A stretch of DNA of 55,503 nucleotides from Planctomycetota bacterium (GTDB lineage: Bacteria; Planctomycetota; Planctomycetia; Isosphaerales; Isosphaeraceae), in assembly GCA_028291545.1 (NCBI GenBank), contig JAQGHR010000120.1, positions 1-55,503 of the forward strand. Direction: 5' to 3'. Positions within the stretch are counted from its first letter, which is position 1. Each line of letters opens with the position of its first letter. The notes beneath the pieces were generated by a model. That model had not been told where the DNA came from. It saw only the letters and a list, made by a program, of their open reading frames with translations, and made no database searches. Below, piece by piece: positions 44,614-54,485 of the stretch. The translations under genes and the position numbers were made by a program.

Positions 44614-45187
44614 GGATCTCGCTCCTCGCGGATGACCTGGGACGTCTGAAAATCGACCCCATGAATGCATGCCGGCGGTTGCTTGACACGGTAACCAGGG
44701 CGAGGTTCGCCCGCCGGACGGGGCCCGTCCTGGGATTGTCCACGTTTGGGACCGATCTCCTTGGAAAATCCCAGGGTCGCAGGGTATTCCCATTGTAGCG
44801 AGTCCCAATGCGGGACTTTGTGTCGTTTTTCGCAGGTCATGACTGCCGAATTGATACCGAAGTCAGCCAGGCATCCGCTGCCAATCTGGCACTCACGGTG
44901 CCGAGCTTCCAAGGCCAAACTTATGCAAGTGCTTCCCTTTTCTTCCCTTGGGGTTATCCATAAGGAATTGGCACGTTCATTGCTTTGTTCCGACAATCGG
45001 TGGTGGCTTCGTCAGGCGACACGATGCCCGCCTGAAGAGGGTCTCACGACCTGATGAGCAGACCCGATCGAGCCTGTGCCGAGGGTCAGTCGACCAGGAC
45101 TCGCCGTGGGGACGCGACCGGGCTCGCCAAGGTCTTGCAGAAGACGTTATCTCGAACCACGTTCATGGTCGGAAAGGAGAAGGAGTT
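44614..45187. other. Divergent intergenic region carrying the hsp20 regulatory sequences
   Basis: No protein gene is supported in these 574 bp. The main feature is a sigma-54 promoter at 44968-44984. A second, weaker sigma-54-like site (CTGGCAC with GG-N10-GC geometry, overlapping an imperfect palindrome GGCAC-TCACG-GTGCC) lies at 44886-44902. The leader between the promoter and the gene is about 190 nt and ends with AAAGGAGAAGGAG. The first about 150 bp next to rtcB hold nothing recognisable. Confidence 0.6.
44968..44984 (+). promoter_or_regulatory. Sigma-54 (RpoN) promoter upstream of hsp20
   Basis: TTGGCACG (44968-44975), four bases TTCA, then TTGCT (44980-44984) matches the sigma-54 consensus YTGGCACG-N4-TTGCW at every defined position. 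The invariant GG (44970-44971) and GC (44982-44983) are exactly 10 nt apart. Initiation is expected near 44995, giving a leader of about 190 nt before the Hsp20 start. Transcription would need an AAA+ activator bound upstream; no activator gene is in this window. Confidence 0.8.
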
Positions 45188-45667
45188 ATGGCAATCGAAC
45201 TTTGGGATCCCTTCCGCGAGGCCGTCAGCCTCCGAGATGCAATGAACACGCTTCTCCAGGAGAGTTTCGTCCGGCCCGGAAATGCTCCGGCCAAACCCAA
45301 CGCGGTACCGCTCCTGATCGACGTCTCCGAGTCGGAGGATGCGTACACGGTCAAGGCGTCTCTTCCGGGCGTCAAGCCCGACGATGTGCAGATCACGGTC
45401 CAGGGCGACACGCTGATGATCCGAGCCGAGACCACGGCGGAGGAGGAGCAGAAAGGCGAACAATGGCACATTCGTGAACGGAGGGTCGGGGTGTTCCAGA
45501 GATCCATCACCCTGCCCACGCCAGTGGACGCGGACAAAGCCCAGGCTCAGTTCGACAACGGAGTGCTCACCCTGACGCTCCCCAAATCGGACGCGGCGAA
45601 GCCCCGGCAGATCAAGGTCGGTGCCTCCTCCAGCCAGCCTCACGACGGTCACGGCAATGGCGGATAA
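45188..45667 (+). CDS. Small heat-shock protein, Hsp20/alpha-crystallin family
   Basis: The 159-aa chaperone has the alpha-crystallin domain: PLLIDVSESEDAYTVKASLP, VKPDDVQITVQGDTLMIRAE, RERRVGVFQRSITLPTPVD and FDNGVLTLTLPKSDAAKPRQ, which ends with the conserved G-V-L-T-L-T-L-P motif. It prevents aggregation of unfolded proteins in the cytoplasm without ATP. The tail is short and rich in His, Gly and Ser. ATG 45188 follows a very strong AAAGGAGAAGGAG. It is monocistronic and preceded by a sigma-54 promoter rather than the usual heat-shock elements such as CIRCE, which I did not find. ATG starts further upstream in the same frame are not used. Confidence 0.95.
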   Translation: MAIELWDPFREAVSLRDAMNTLLQESFVRPGNAPAKPNAVPLLIDVSESEDAYTVKASLPGVKPDDVQITVQGDTLMIRAETTAEEEQKGEQWHIRERRVGVFQRSITLPTPVDADKAQAQFDNGVLTLTLPKSDAAKPRQIKVGASSSQPHDGHGNGG

Positions 45668-45806
45668 GTCATGCCGCCACGACTCGAGCGCGCAAGTCTC
45701 CAAAAGTTCACATTCTTCGTCGAGACTCCGGGAATGATGCGCGGAGGCTCCTGCCGCCTCTGGGGATTCCACACCGTGAATCCCCGGTGGCGGCACCTTT
45801 CCATCC

Positions 45807-46913
45807 TCAAGAGAGCCTTGATCCGTTTCGTTGGTCGAACCACGAGGCCTTTTCCAGGTCCATGTGGACCTGAACCGCATCGTCGAGTCCCGGCTCATGG
45901 CCCGGCGGAAGTCGTATCCAGAATTCCTCTGGAGGTCGCCCTAGTCGCGCGATTCGATCAAGGCCCCGGTCTTCGACGCTAAGGACGCGCATCGAGAGTT
46001 CCGGCCCCGAGGAAAGCGAGCCGTCCTGGACGAGATGGAGATGCTCCGGCCGAAGGCCAAGATGCAGCGAACTCCGTCCGGAGGCTCGAAGCACCGCGGC
46101 ACAAGCGGGCGAGTCGACCTCCACTTTTCCCCCGTGGGGGAATACCAGCACGACCGCCTCCCCTCGCAATTCCAGGTCCACCGGCAGGCACCCCATCGGT
46201 GGGTTCCCGATGAACCCGGCCACGAATCGATTGGCAGGCCGATCGTAGAGGTCTCGCCCGCGGCCTAGCTGTTCGAGACGCCCTTCGTTCAGGACCGCGA
46301 CCCGGTCGCCCATTGCCAACGCTTCCTCCTGATCGTGCGTGACGAGGACCGTCGTCATCCCGAAGCGGCGGTGCGCCTCGGCGAGCTTGGCTCGAAGGTA
46401 CACCCGGAGCGGCGTGTCGAGATTCGAGAACGGCTCGTCAAGCAGCAGGAGCGAGGGACGCCGGACGAGGGCGCGTCCGAGGGCGAGCCTCTGCTTCTCA
46501 CCCCCCGACATCGTCGCGGGCATCCGTCCGAGACAATCCTCGAGACCGAGGAAGTCGGCGATACTGTCGACACGATCCCGGACCTCCGCTAAGGGGACGT
46601 GACGGGCCTTGGCGCCGAACGCCAGGTTTTCGCGCCCATTCAGATAGGGGAACGGGGCCTGATTCTGAAAAACGAGGGCCGCGTCCCGCTCTTGCGGACC
46701 GAGCGCCCCTGCGTCGCGTCCGTCGATCGTGATCGTGCCCGAATCCGGTTTGTCCAGCCCGGCGACGAGTCGAAGCAGTGTACTCTTACCCGATCCGGAG
46801 GGACCGACCACCGTGAGAAGCTCGTGTATCGAAATGATGAGATGGAGCCCATCCAAGGCCGCATGACCGGTCCCGAATCGCCTCGAAACTCCAGCGATCT
46901 CGATTCTTGGCAC
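45807..46913 (-). CDS. Sugar-type ABC transporter ATPase (MalK/UgpC-like), orphan
   Basis: This 368-aa ATP-binding subunit has Walker A VVGPSGSGKSTLLRLVAG, Q-loop VFQNQAPFPYLNGRENLAFG, signature TMSGGEKQRLALGRALVRRP, Walker B LLLLDEPFSNLDTPLR and switch His TTVLVTHDQEEALAMGD. It ends with the C-terminal TOBE-type regulatory domain (FVAGFIGNPPMG... LRPEHLHLVQDGSL), which marks the MalK/UgpC carbohydrate subfamily. The Walker B loop has S-N-L-D as in that group. No permease or binding protein is nearby, so it may serve transporters encoded elsewhere, as MsiK does in Streptomyces. GTG 46913 has GAGGTGA about 5 nt upstream. It diverges from the DUF1501 operon. Confidence 0.88.
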   Translation of the reverse strand: MPRIEIAGVSRRFGTGHAALDGLHLIISIHELLTVVGPSGSGKSTLLRLVAGLDKPDSGTITIDGRDAGALGPQERDAALVFQNQAPFPYLNGRENLAFGAKARHVPLAEVRDRVDSIADFLGLEDCLGRMPATMSGGEKQRLALGRALVRRPSLLLLDEPFSNLDTPLRVYLRAKLAEAHRRFGMTTVLVTHDQEEALAMGDRVAVLNEGRLEQLGRGRDLYDRPANRFVAGFIGNPPMGCLPVDLELRGEAVVLVFPHGGKVEVDSPACAAVLRASGRSSLHLGLRPEHLHLVQDGSLSSGPELSMRVLSVEDRGLDRIARLGRPPEEFWIRLPPGHEPGLDDAVQVHMDLEKASWFDQRNGSRLS

Positions 46914-46946
46914 GTGGTCACCTCGTCCGCCCTGGAAGGATTCTTG

Positions 46947-46975
46947 TTGCGTGCGACATCGAACCGATGTTTAAT
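46947..46975 (+). promoter_or_regulatory. Candidate sigma-70 promoter of the DUF1501 operon
   Basis: TTGCGT (46947-46952) and TTTAAT (46970-46975) are separated by 17 bp, in the divergent region between the ABC ATPase gene and the first DUF1501 gene, about 65 nt before the start codon. The -35 is a weak match and the -10 is good. Another hexamer, TTGTTG, lies at 46944-46949. Confidence 0.45.
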
Positions 46976-47039
46976 AAGGATTCAATCGTGCTTCCCGCCG
47001 ATCCCCGCCGTCCCGGCCTCCCTGGACCTGGAGGTTCCG

Positions 47040-48359
47040 ATGTTCACGATCAAGCAGGGCTCCAGCATAAGCTGTGACGGCGCGAGTCGCCGCAATTTTC
47101 TCCGCGTGGGCTCGCTCGCCGCCTTGGGACTGAGCCTTCCCACGCTGCTTCGGGCTCAGGCGGGCGCGGCGTCTCCGGCAACCGACGTCTCCTGCATCCT
47201 GCTCTGGCTCCAGGGCGGCATCAGCCATATCGATAGTTTCGACCCCAAGCCCGACGCCCCGTCCGAGATCCGCGGCGATTTCGGGGTGATCGCCACACGA
47301 GTCCCCGGCATTCAGCTCTGCGAGCCCCTGCCGAAGCTCGCCGCGCACCAGGATAAATATTCAATCCTCCGCTCTCTCGATCCCAAGAACGGCTCTCACG
47401 GCGTGGCCGACGCGTACATGATGAGCGGCCACCCGTTCAATCCCGCCCTGACCTTTCCCGGCTATGGAGCGGTCGTGGCACGCGAGAAGGGGGACCGTGG
47501 CGGCATGCCCCCCTACGTCCAGGTCGGCCAGTCGATCGACATGCGATTCGGCGGCGGTGTGGCAGGCTTCCTGGGCGATCAGTACAACCCGTTCGTTCTT
47601 CCCGGTGACGCCTCCAGTCCTGGTTTCAAAGTCCGGGACGTCTCGCTCCCGACTGGCGTCGACAGCGATCGTTTCGGGAGGCGAATGAAGGCACTGAAGG
47701 CCGTGGACACGTGGCAGAGTCGCATGGAATCCTCGGCCAGCCCGATTCAGGCCGCCGATAGCTTCTACCAAAAAGCGTACAGTCTGATCACCTCGCCACG
47801 GGCCAAGACAGCCTTCGACCTGCAACGCGAAGATCCCCGGATGCGCGACCGGTACGGTCGCCACTCGCTCGGTCAGGGATGCTTGCTCGCCCGCCGGTTG
47901 ATTGAATCGGGTGTTCGGTTCGTGACCGTGACGGACGGCGGCTGGGACACGCACCAGGACAATTTCAAGTCGCTCAAGGATCGCCTCTTGCCCCGCCTGG
48001 ATTCGGCCCTCTCGGCGCTCCTGGAGGACCTCTCCGATCGCGGCCAGATTGGGTCGACCCTGATTGTCGTCCTCAGCGATTTCGGGCGGACACCGAAGGT
48101 CAATCCTTCGGCGGGTCGTGACCACTGGTCCACGGCGGGGGTAGCCCTGCTCGCTGGGGCCGGAATCAAGGGGGGCGTTGCGGTTGGGCAGACCAATAGC
48201 CTTGGCGAACAACCCATCGAGGCGCCGTACATCACCGAAGACCTGGCGGCGACGATTTACGAACGGCTCGGCGTGCCCCTCGACACGACCCACAAGACGC
48301 CCGACGGACGGCCGATTCGCATCAATTACGATGGCCGTCTGATTCGCGAGTTGCTCTAA
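47040..48359 (+). CDS. DUF1501 protein (sulfatase-like fold, exported)
   Basis: This 439-aa protein carries a leader with paired arginines (CDGASRRNFLRVGSLAALGL) that fits Tat export. The DUF1501 body belongs to the alkaline-phosphatase/sulfatase superfamily: ILLWLQGGISHIDSFDPKP, LPKLAAHQDKYSILRSLDP, SHGVADAYMMSGHPFNPALT, VTVTDGGWDTHQDNFKSLKD, LIVVLSDFGRTPKVN and GRDHWSTAGVALLAGAGIKG. These proteins are greatly expanded in planctomycetes and always accompany DUF1549/DUF1553 partners; their biochemical role is unknown. ATG 47040 has GGAGG 6 nt upstream. It is first in a three-gene operon with a 36-nt gap to the next gene. Confidence 0.92.
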   Translation: MFTIKQGSSISCDGASRRNFLRVGSLAALGLSLPTLLRAQAGAASPATDVSCILLWLQGGISHIDSFDPKPDAPSEIRGDFGVIATRVPGIQLCEPLPKLAAHQDKYSILRSLDPKNGSHGVADAYMMSGHPFNPALTFPGYGAVVAREKGDRGGMPPYVQVGQSIDMRFGGGVAGFLGDQYNPFVLPGDASSPGFKVRDVSLPTGVDSDRFGRRMKALKAVDTWQSRMESSASPIQAADSFYQKAYSLITSPRAKTAFDLQREDPRMRDRYGRHSLGQGCLLARRLIESGVRFVTVTDGGWDTHQDNFKSLKDRLLPRLDSALSALLEDLSDRGQIGSTLIVVLSDFGRTPKVNPSAGRDHWSTAGVALLAGAGIKGGVAVGQTNSLGEQPIEAPYITEDLAATIYERLGVPLDTTHKTPDGRPIRINYDGRLIRELL

Positions 48360-48395
48360 TCGAGGGAGACTCCCGCGTCGCGGAGATTTCTCTCT

Positions 48396-50702
48396 ATGAT
48401 CCGCCTGGCCATCCTCGGGGCTTTCCTGCTCTGCGCCGGCAACTCGCCGGCCGACGACGGGATTGCTCCTCTTGAAACATTCACGCCCGAGCAACGGTCC
48501 CACTGGGCCTACCGGCTCGTCGCGCGGCCAGACCCCCCGACCGTGAAGCTCCGGGCCTGGACGCGAAACCCGATCGATCGGTTCATCCTTGCGGCCACCG
48601 AAGAACTGAGCCTGCGCCACGCCTCCGAAGCGGATCGGATCACGCTGATCCGGCGGGTGACCTACGACCTGACCGGCCTGCCGCCGTCGCCCGACGAAGT
48701 CTTCGCGTTTCTTTCCGATCCCCGCGCCAATGCCTACGAGTGCCTCGTCGACCGTCTTCTCGCCAGCCCCAGATACGGGGAGCGCTGGACGCAACACTGG
48801 CTCGATCTGGCGCATTACGCGGACTCCAATGGATTCGAGCTGGACGGGGATCGGCCCGACGCCTGGAGATATCGCGACTGGGTCGTGAAGGCGCTGAACG
48901 ATGACATGCCGTACGATCGTTTCGTCACCCTTCAGATCGCGGGTGAGGAGGCGGAAGCCGGTTCCATCGACGCCCTGATCGCCACCGGGTTCGGCCGGTG
49001 CGGCCCGCGTGAGGTCGTGGGAGGTAATGTCGACCCGGCCGCGAACAGACAAAGCGAACTGACAGAGATCACCTCAACGGTCGGCTCGGTGTTCCTTGGT
49101 CTTACGATGGGTTGTGCCCGTTGCCACGACCATAAGTTCGATGCCCTGCCCACGACCGACTACTACCGACTCCAGTCGTTCTTCGCCTCCTCCGACCTGG
49201 TCGATCGCCCGATCGCGACGAAGGCCGAGGAAGAGTCCTATAACGCGGCCGTGAAACTGATCAACGAAAAGGTCGCGCCACTTCGAGCCAGGATGTCGGC
49301 ACTTGAAGCGCCGTATCGCAAGGCGCTGCGCGAGAAAAAACAGGCGATGCTCACTGCGGCGGAACGTACGGTCCTGGCGATCCCGGACAAGGAGCGGACG
49401 CCCGCGCAGAAGAAACTCGCCGAGGGGACGAACAAGGCCCTGAATGTGACCTGGGAAGAAGTGGCCGCCGCCGTCCGGGAAAATCCCGCCGACCATGCCG
49501 CGCGAGAGTATCTCAAGCGCGAGGTATACGAACTGGAGCGGACGAAGCCGCAAACGCCCGCGAAGGCGATGGCCCTGATCGAGTCCCGTCCCAAGGCCGC
49601 GGAGACGTTCGTACTGCGCCGAGGGGACGTCAAGGCCCGCGGTCCGAAGGTCGCGCCGCGCCCCCCCGGCGTGCTCCTCGTGTCGCAGAAACCGGATGCA
49701 TTCTCCGAACCCGTCAAGCCTCCGGGGCCTTCGTCGGGCCGACGATTGGCCCTGGCCCGATGGATGACGCGGCCGGATAACCCGCTCACGTCGCGCGTGA
49801 TCGTCAACCGTCTATGGATGCACCATTTCGGCCGGGGCCTGGTCGCCTCGACCAGCGACTTCGGCGTTCGTGGTGAGTCCCCGACGCACCCGGAATTGCT
49901 GGACTGGCTGGCCTCCGAGTTCGTTGCCGGCGGATGGAGACTCAAGCCGATCCACCGATTGATGGTCACGTCGGCGACCTATCGCCAGTCATCCCGAGTT
50001 CCTGCCGAATCCAGCAAGAAGGCGCGGGAAGACGACCCCGAGAACTCCTATCTTTGGCGCATGAACCGGCGCAGGATGGACGCGGAGGGACTTCGCGACG
50101 CCATGCTATTCGTCGCGGGCGACCTGAACCCCAAATCGGGTGGGCCGGGCGTGCTGGTGCCGATCGAAAAGGAGGTCAAGGATCTGATCTTCACCGAGGC
50201 CGAGGTCGTCGACCTCTGGCCCGAAACCGCCGACCCGGCGGAACATCGACGTCGTTCGCTCTACCTCTTCCGAAAGCGAAACGTCCGCTACCCGATGTTC
50301 GATGCCTTCGACGCCCCGGATACACAAATCTCTTGCCCCCAGCGTGGCGCGAGTATTCATGCATTGCAGCCGCTCGTGACGCTGAACAGCCGGTTCGCCC
50401 TCGATCGCGCGGAGTCCCTCGTCGGTCGCGTCCACAAAGATCCGGCGTGGAGCGAAGAGGCGAGAATCGCCTATGCGTATCAGTGCGTGTTGGACCGCGA
50501 TCCAATCGCGAAGGAGAGGAGTTCGGCTCGCGAGTTCCTCGACTCCCAGTCCAAGTTCCTCCGCGAGAAAGCCGCGGAGGAAAATCGGCCCCTGCCCCGG
50601 ACCGGCTCCGCCCCATTGAACCTGGATCCGGCACGAATGGCGGCCTGGGTCGACCTCGCGCTGGCGTTGCTCAATCGTAACGAGTTCCTCTACGTACCCT
50701 GA
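48396..50702 (+). CDS. DUF1549/DUF1553 (PSD1-type) exported protein
   Basis: This 768-aa protein starts with a short signal peptide ([20 protein letters not shown]). The N-terminal DUF1549 domain follows, with [60 protein letters not shown] and the heme-like [20 protein letters not shown] (CxxCH). The DUF1553 domain includes [38 protein letters not shown] and [15 protein letters not shown]. About 150 charged residues lie between the domains. There is no separate N-terminal cytochrome c (PSD1) module, so it is the shorter variety. It sits between two DUF1501 genes (gaps 36 and 16 nt), and the products probably act together outside the cytoplasm. Confidence 0.92.
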   Translation: MIRLAILGAFLLCAGNSPADDGIAPLETFTPEQRSHWAYRLVARPDPPTVKLRAWTRNPIDRFILAATEELSLRHASEADRITLIRRVTYDLTGLPPSPDEVFAFLSDPRANAYECLVDRLLASPRYGERWTQHWLDLAHYADSNGFELDGDRPDAWRYRDWVVKALNDDMPYDRFVTLQIAGEEAEAGSIDALIATGFGRCGPREVVGGNVDPAANRQSELTEITSTVGSVFLGLTMGCARCHDHKFDALPTTDYYRLQSFFASSDLVDRPIATKAEEESYNAAVKLINEKVAPLRARMSALEAPYRKALREKKQAMLTAAERTVLAIPDKERTPAQKKLAEGTNKALNVTWEEVAAAVRENPADHAAREYLKREVYELERTKPQTPAKAMALIESRPKAAETFVLRRGDVKARGPKVAPRPPGVLLVSQKPDAFSEPVKPPGPSSGRRLALARWMTRPDNPLTSRVIVNRLWMHHFGRGLVASTSDFGVRGESPTHPELLDWLASEFVAGGWRLKPIHRLMVTSATYRQSSRVPAESSKKAREDDPENSYLWRMNRRRMDAEGLRDAMLFVAGDLNPKSGGPGVLVPIEKEVKDLIFTEAEVVDLWPETADPAEHRRRSLYLFRKRNVRYPMFDAFDAPDTQISCPQRGASIHALQPLVTLNSRFALDRAESLVGRVHKDPAWSEEARIAYAYQCVLDRDPIAKERSSAREFLDSQSKFLREKAAEENRPLPRTGSAPLNLDPARMAAWVDLALALLNRNEFLYVP

Positions 50703-50718
50703 GTCGGGGGCCTCGTCC

Positions 50719-52170
<1,452 letters not shown>

Positions 52171-52234
52171 TGACTTCTTCTGTTTGGGCGACCCGGCGTG
52201 TTATCTTCTCTGCATGATCGCATCCGCGCCCGGC

Positions 52235-52262
52235 TTGACGGGACTGATCCACTCCCTAGACT
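52235..52262 (+). promoter_or_regulatory. Candidate promoter of the ECF sigma operon
   Basis: TTGACG (52235-52240) and TAGACT (52257-52262) are separated by 16 bp, about 110 nt before the ECF sigma gene, in the only non-coding gap between the DUF1501 operon and that gene. The pair is a reasonable sigma-70 match. Autoregulation by the ECF factor itself cannot be judged from this site. Confidence 0.45.
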
Positions 52263-52372
52263 GATCGTTGCGGCGAGTCGGGAGTTCTGGGAATCGTATT
52301 GATCCGGTCCCGAAATTTTTCTCCGAACCCGAGGCGCCTCTCCGAACTGTTCGCGGCGGCTGGACGTAACCA

Positions 52373-53005
52373 ATGATGAAGGCCCTCGGTGTGGTGGAAG
52401 AGACTGACCAGACGACCGACGAAGTCTTGCTCAGCCGATATCGCGACGAGGGCCGGACGGCCGACTTCGACGCCTTGGTGCATCGTTACGAGCGCGAACT
52501 CTATCGCTACCTCGTCCGGTACACCGGCGACGCGGCTCTCGCGGAAGACGTGTTCCAGAACACCTTTCTCCAAGTGCATCTGAAACGCGGCCTCTACGAA
52601 GACGGCCGGCCGGTTCGCCCCTGGCTCTATTCGATCGCAACCCACCAAGCCGTTGACGCCCTCCGAAAATCCGGCCGACACCCAACCATCAGCCTCGACC
52701 ATCGTGGCGGTTCGGGTGGCGATTCCGAACCCAGCGCCCTGATCGATCTGCTCGTCGGGGACGCCGAGGGCCCCTTGGCAGAACTCCAGGGCGAAGAACG
52801 CAAGGAATGGGTTCGTTCGGCGGTCGAAAAATTGCCTGATGCACTGAAGCAAACCTTGATCCTGGCCTACTTTCAAGACTTGAAATATCGAGAAATTGCC
52901 GACATCCAGAAGATTCCCGTCGGCACGGTGAAATCGCGCCTCCATGCCGCTCTGGCCAAGCTTCAGGAAATGGCCAAGTCGGCACAACACGACGGAAGCG
53001 AGTGA
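52373..53005 (+). CDS. ECF-type RNA polymerase sigma factor
   Basis: This 210-aa extracytoplasmic-function sigma factor has region 2 (DFDALVHRYERELYRYLVRY, DAALAEDVFQNTFLQVHLKR, VRPWLYSIATHQAVDALRKS) binding core polymerase and the -10. Region 4 (LPDALKQTLILAYFQDLKYR, EIADIQKIPVGTVKSRLHAA) recognises the -35. A Gly/Ser/Asp-rich loop joins them. ATG 52373 is the first of two tandem ATGs. A transmembrane protein gene starts 4 nt after its stop, the usual arrangement of a sigma/anti-sigma pair. ECF families are strongly expanded in planctomycetes, so the regulon cannot be guessed from this window. Confidence 0.93.
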   Translation: MMKALGVVEETDQTTDEVLLSRYRDEGRTADFDALVHRYERELYRYLVRYTGDAALAEDVFQNTFLQVHLKRGLYEDGRPVRPWLYSIATHQAVDALRKSGRHPTISLDHRGGSGGDSEPSALIDLLVGDAEGPLAELQGEERKEWVRSAVEKLPDALKQTLILAYFQDLKYREIADIQKIPVGTVKSRLHAALAKLQEMAKSAQHDGSE

Positions 53006-53009
53006 TCCC

Positions 53010-53954
53010 ATGACTGCCCAAGAAATGCTCGACTATGCCTTTGGGCTCCTGGATGAGCCCCGTCGCATCACCTGCGAGCGTGAGATGGCGGCCGACCCCG
53101 CGTTATTCCAGCGCGTCGCGCGTCTCGGCGTATCCATCGCGACTCTCGTTGATGATGGCGAAGTCATCGAGCCTCCCACCGGCCTCGCGGTTCGTGCCCT
53201 GGCCACAGTCGAACGGCGGAAGCAGAAGCCGCAATTTCAGGACTTTGTCCCGACACGCGTCCCATTTCGATGGGCCGATGTCGCCGTCGCCGCCACTGTG
53301 TTCTTCGCGTCGATCCTGACCCTCACGGTTCCGCTGCTCCAGGCGCGAGCCAAGATGGGCCAGACGGCCTGCGCGTTCAACCTGGGCAAGCTCGGCGTAA
53401 GCTTGGCCAAATACTCGTCCACGCACGGCAATTACCCCTTCGTCCCGGCGTCGTATCCCGTCGGCACCTACGGCGTGATGTTGCAGGAGTCGAGCAACCT
53501 CCCCGATCCATCCATCCTGGCTTGCCCCAGCGCGATCAGGAACCAGAACCATCCGCCCCTGCCCGACTATGACAGGTTCCGCAGGCTCCTTGCGGAGTCG
53601 CCGAAGTCGTGCAATGCGATGCTCGAAGGCCATTTCGCCTACAACGTCGGCTATCGCCGTCCTTCGGGTGAGGCCGTCCCGGTGCCGGAGACTCCGGCCT
53701 CACTCATGCCCATCGCTTCGGACGGTCCAGCCTGCGACAGTCAGGGCCAGATCCTCGACGGCAACAGCCCCAACCACGGTGGGCACGGTCAGAATGTGCT
53801 GTTCACGGACGGTCACGTGTCGTGGCGCCGCAACCGTTGGGTCAGCGATCTCGATCGCGATATCTTCCTGAACAACGCCAATCGTCCCGCGGCAGGTCTC
53901 CACTCCGGCGACTCCGCACTGATCCCAAGCGTGATGCCGGTCTCGCTACGCTGA
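53010..53954 (+). CDS. Putative membrane anti-sigma factor with DUF1559-like pilin-type C-terminus
   Basis: This 314-aa protein starts 4 nt after the ECF sigma stop. Residues 1-90 are soluble and cytoplasmic with the feel of an anti-sigma domain (EMLDYAFGLLDEPRRITCER); no His-x3-Cys-x2-Cys zinc site is seen. One membrane helix follows (DVAVAATVFFASILTLTVPL). The outside part resembles planctomycete DUF1559 proteins: QTACAFNLGKLGVSLAKYSS after the helix, a middle beta region, and a terminal H...DG motif (GHGQNVLFTDGHVSW). DUF1559 proteins are pilin-like and normally carry a prepilin leader, absent here. This suggests a transmembrane regulator whose sensor is pilin-like. Its stop overlaps the convergent Nudix gene by 9 nt. 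Confidence 0.7.
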   Translation: MTAQEMLDYAFGLLDEPRRITCEREMAADPALFQRVARLGVSIATLVDDGEVIEPPTGLAVRALATVERRKQKPQFQDFVPTRVPFRWADVAVAATVFFASILTLTVPLLQARAKMGQTACAFNLGKLGVSLAKYSSTHGNYPFVPASYPVGTYGVMLQESSNLPDPSILACPSAIRNQNHPPLPDYDRFRRLLAESPKSCNAMLEGHFAYNVGYRRPSGEAVPVPETPASLMPIASDGPACDSQGQILDGNSPNHGGHGQNVLFTDGHVSWRRNRWVSDLDRDIFLNNANRPAAGLHSGDSALIPSVMPVSLR

Positions 53955-54485
53955 GCGATCTCGGCGCCTCCGGTCTCCGATCAGGATCGCCAGCATCGAC
54001 TTCGCATCGTCGATCCGACCGTCACCGACCATTGCGAGCGCCTCGGACCATGGGACGACCACCGGTTCGAGGCGCTCGTCCGGTTGATGGTCCGTCGGTC
54101 CCGGCGTCAGCTCCTCGCACAAGTACAGATACATCCGCTCGCTCATCACGCCCGGCGAGACCCACCACTCGGCGATCCGGGTGATCTGGCCGGCGATGTA
54201 GCCCGTTTCCTCGCGGAGTTCGCGCGCGGCCGTCGCGTCTGGGGACTCACCCGGGTCGAGCGTTCCGGCGGGGACTTCTAGCAAGGTCATCCCCACCGCG
54301 TGGCGTTCGTTCTTCACGAGGCAAACGTGATCGTCATCGACCATCGCGAGCAGGGCGACCGCGCCGCGATGAACGACGACCTCCCTATCCGCGACGCTCC
54401 CGTCCGAGAGCACCACCGATTGCAAGGCGAGGTCGATCTTGCGGCCCTTATAAATCACGCGCCTTTGCGTCTCAGGTTCCGACAT
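53946..54485 (-). CDS. Nudix hydrolase, ADP-ribose pyrophosphatase type
   Basis: The predicted protein has 179 aa. The Nudix box is complete: GTLDPGESPDATAARELREE followed by TGYIAG, i.e. G-x5-E-x7-REUxEExGU with the metal-binding glutamates. The flanking VVVHRGAVALLAMVDDDHVC and VSPGVMSERMYLYLCEEL are typical of ADP-ribose diphosphatases, which hydrolyse ADP-ribose to AMP and ribose-5-phosphate in the cytoplasm. ATG 54485 has GGAGGAGCG upstream; the longer frame is rejected. Its start lies 14 nt inside the end of the aminotransferase gene upstream, so the two are a translationally overlapping operon. Confidence 0.9.
   Translation of the reverse strand: MSEPETQRRVIYKGRKIDLALQSVVLSDGSVADREVVVHRGAVALLAMVDDDHVCLVKNERHAVGMTLLEVPAGTLDPGESPDATAARELREETGYIAGQITRIAEWWVSPGVMSERMYLYLCEELTPGPTDHQPDERLEPVVVPWSEALAMVGDGRIDDAKSMLAILIGDRRRRDRSA

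Noticed and set aside
44886..44902. Second sigma-54-like site upstream of hsp20
   Set aside because: GG-N10-GC spacing is met, but the -12 half is TGCC rather than TTGC and it overlaps a palindrome. I mention it only as a weak alternative to the site at 44968.
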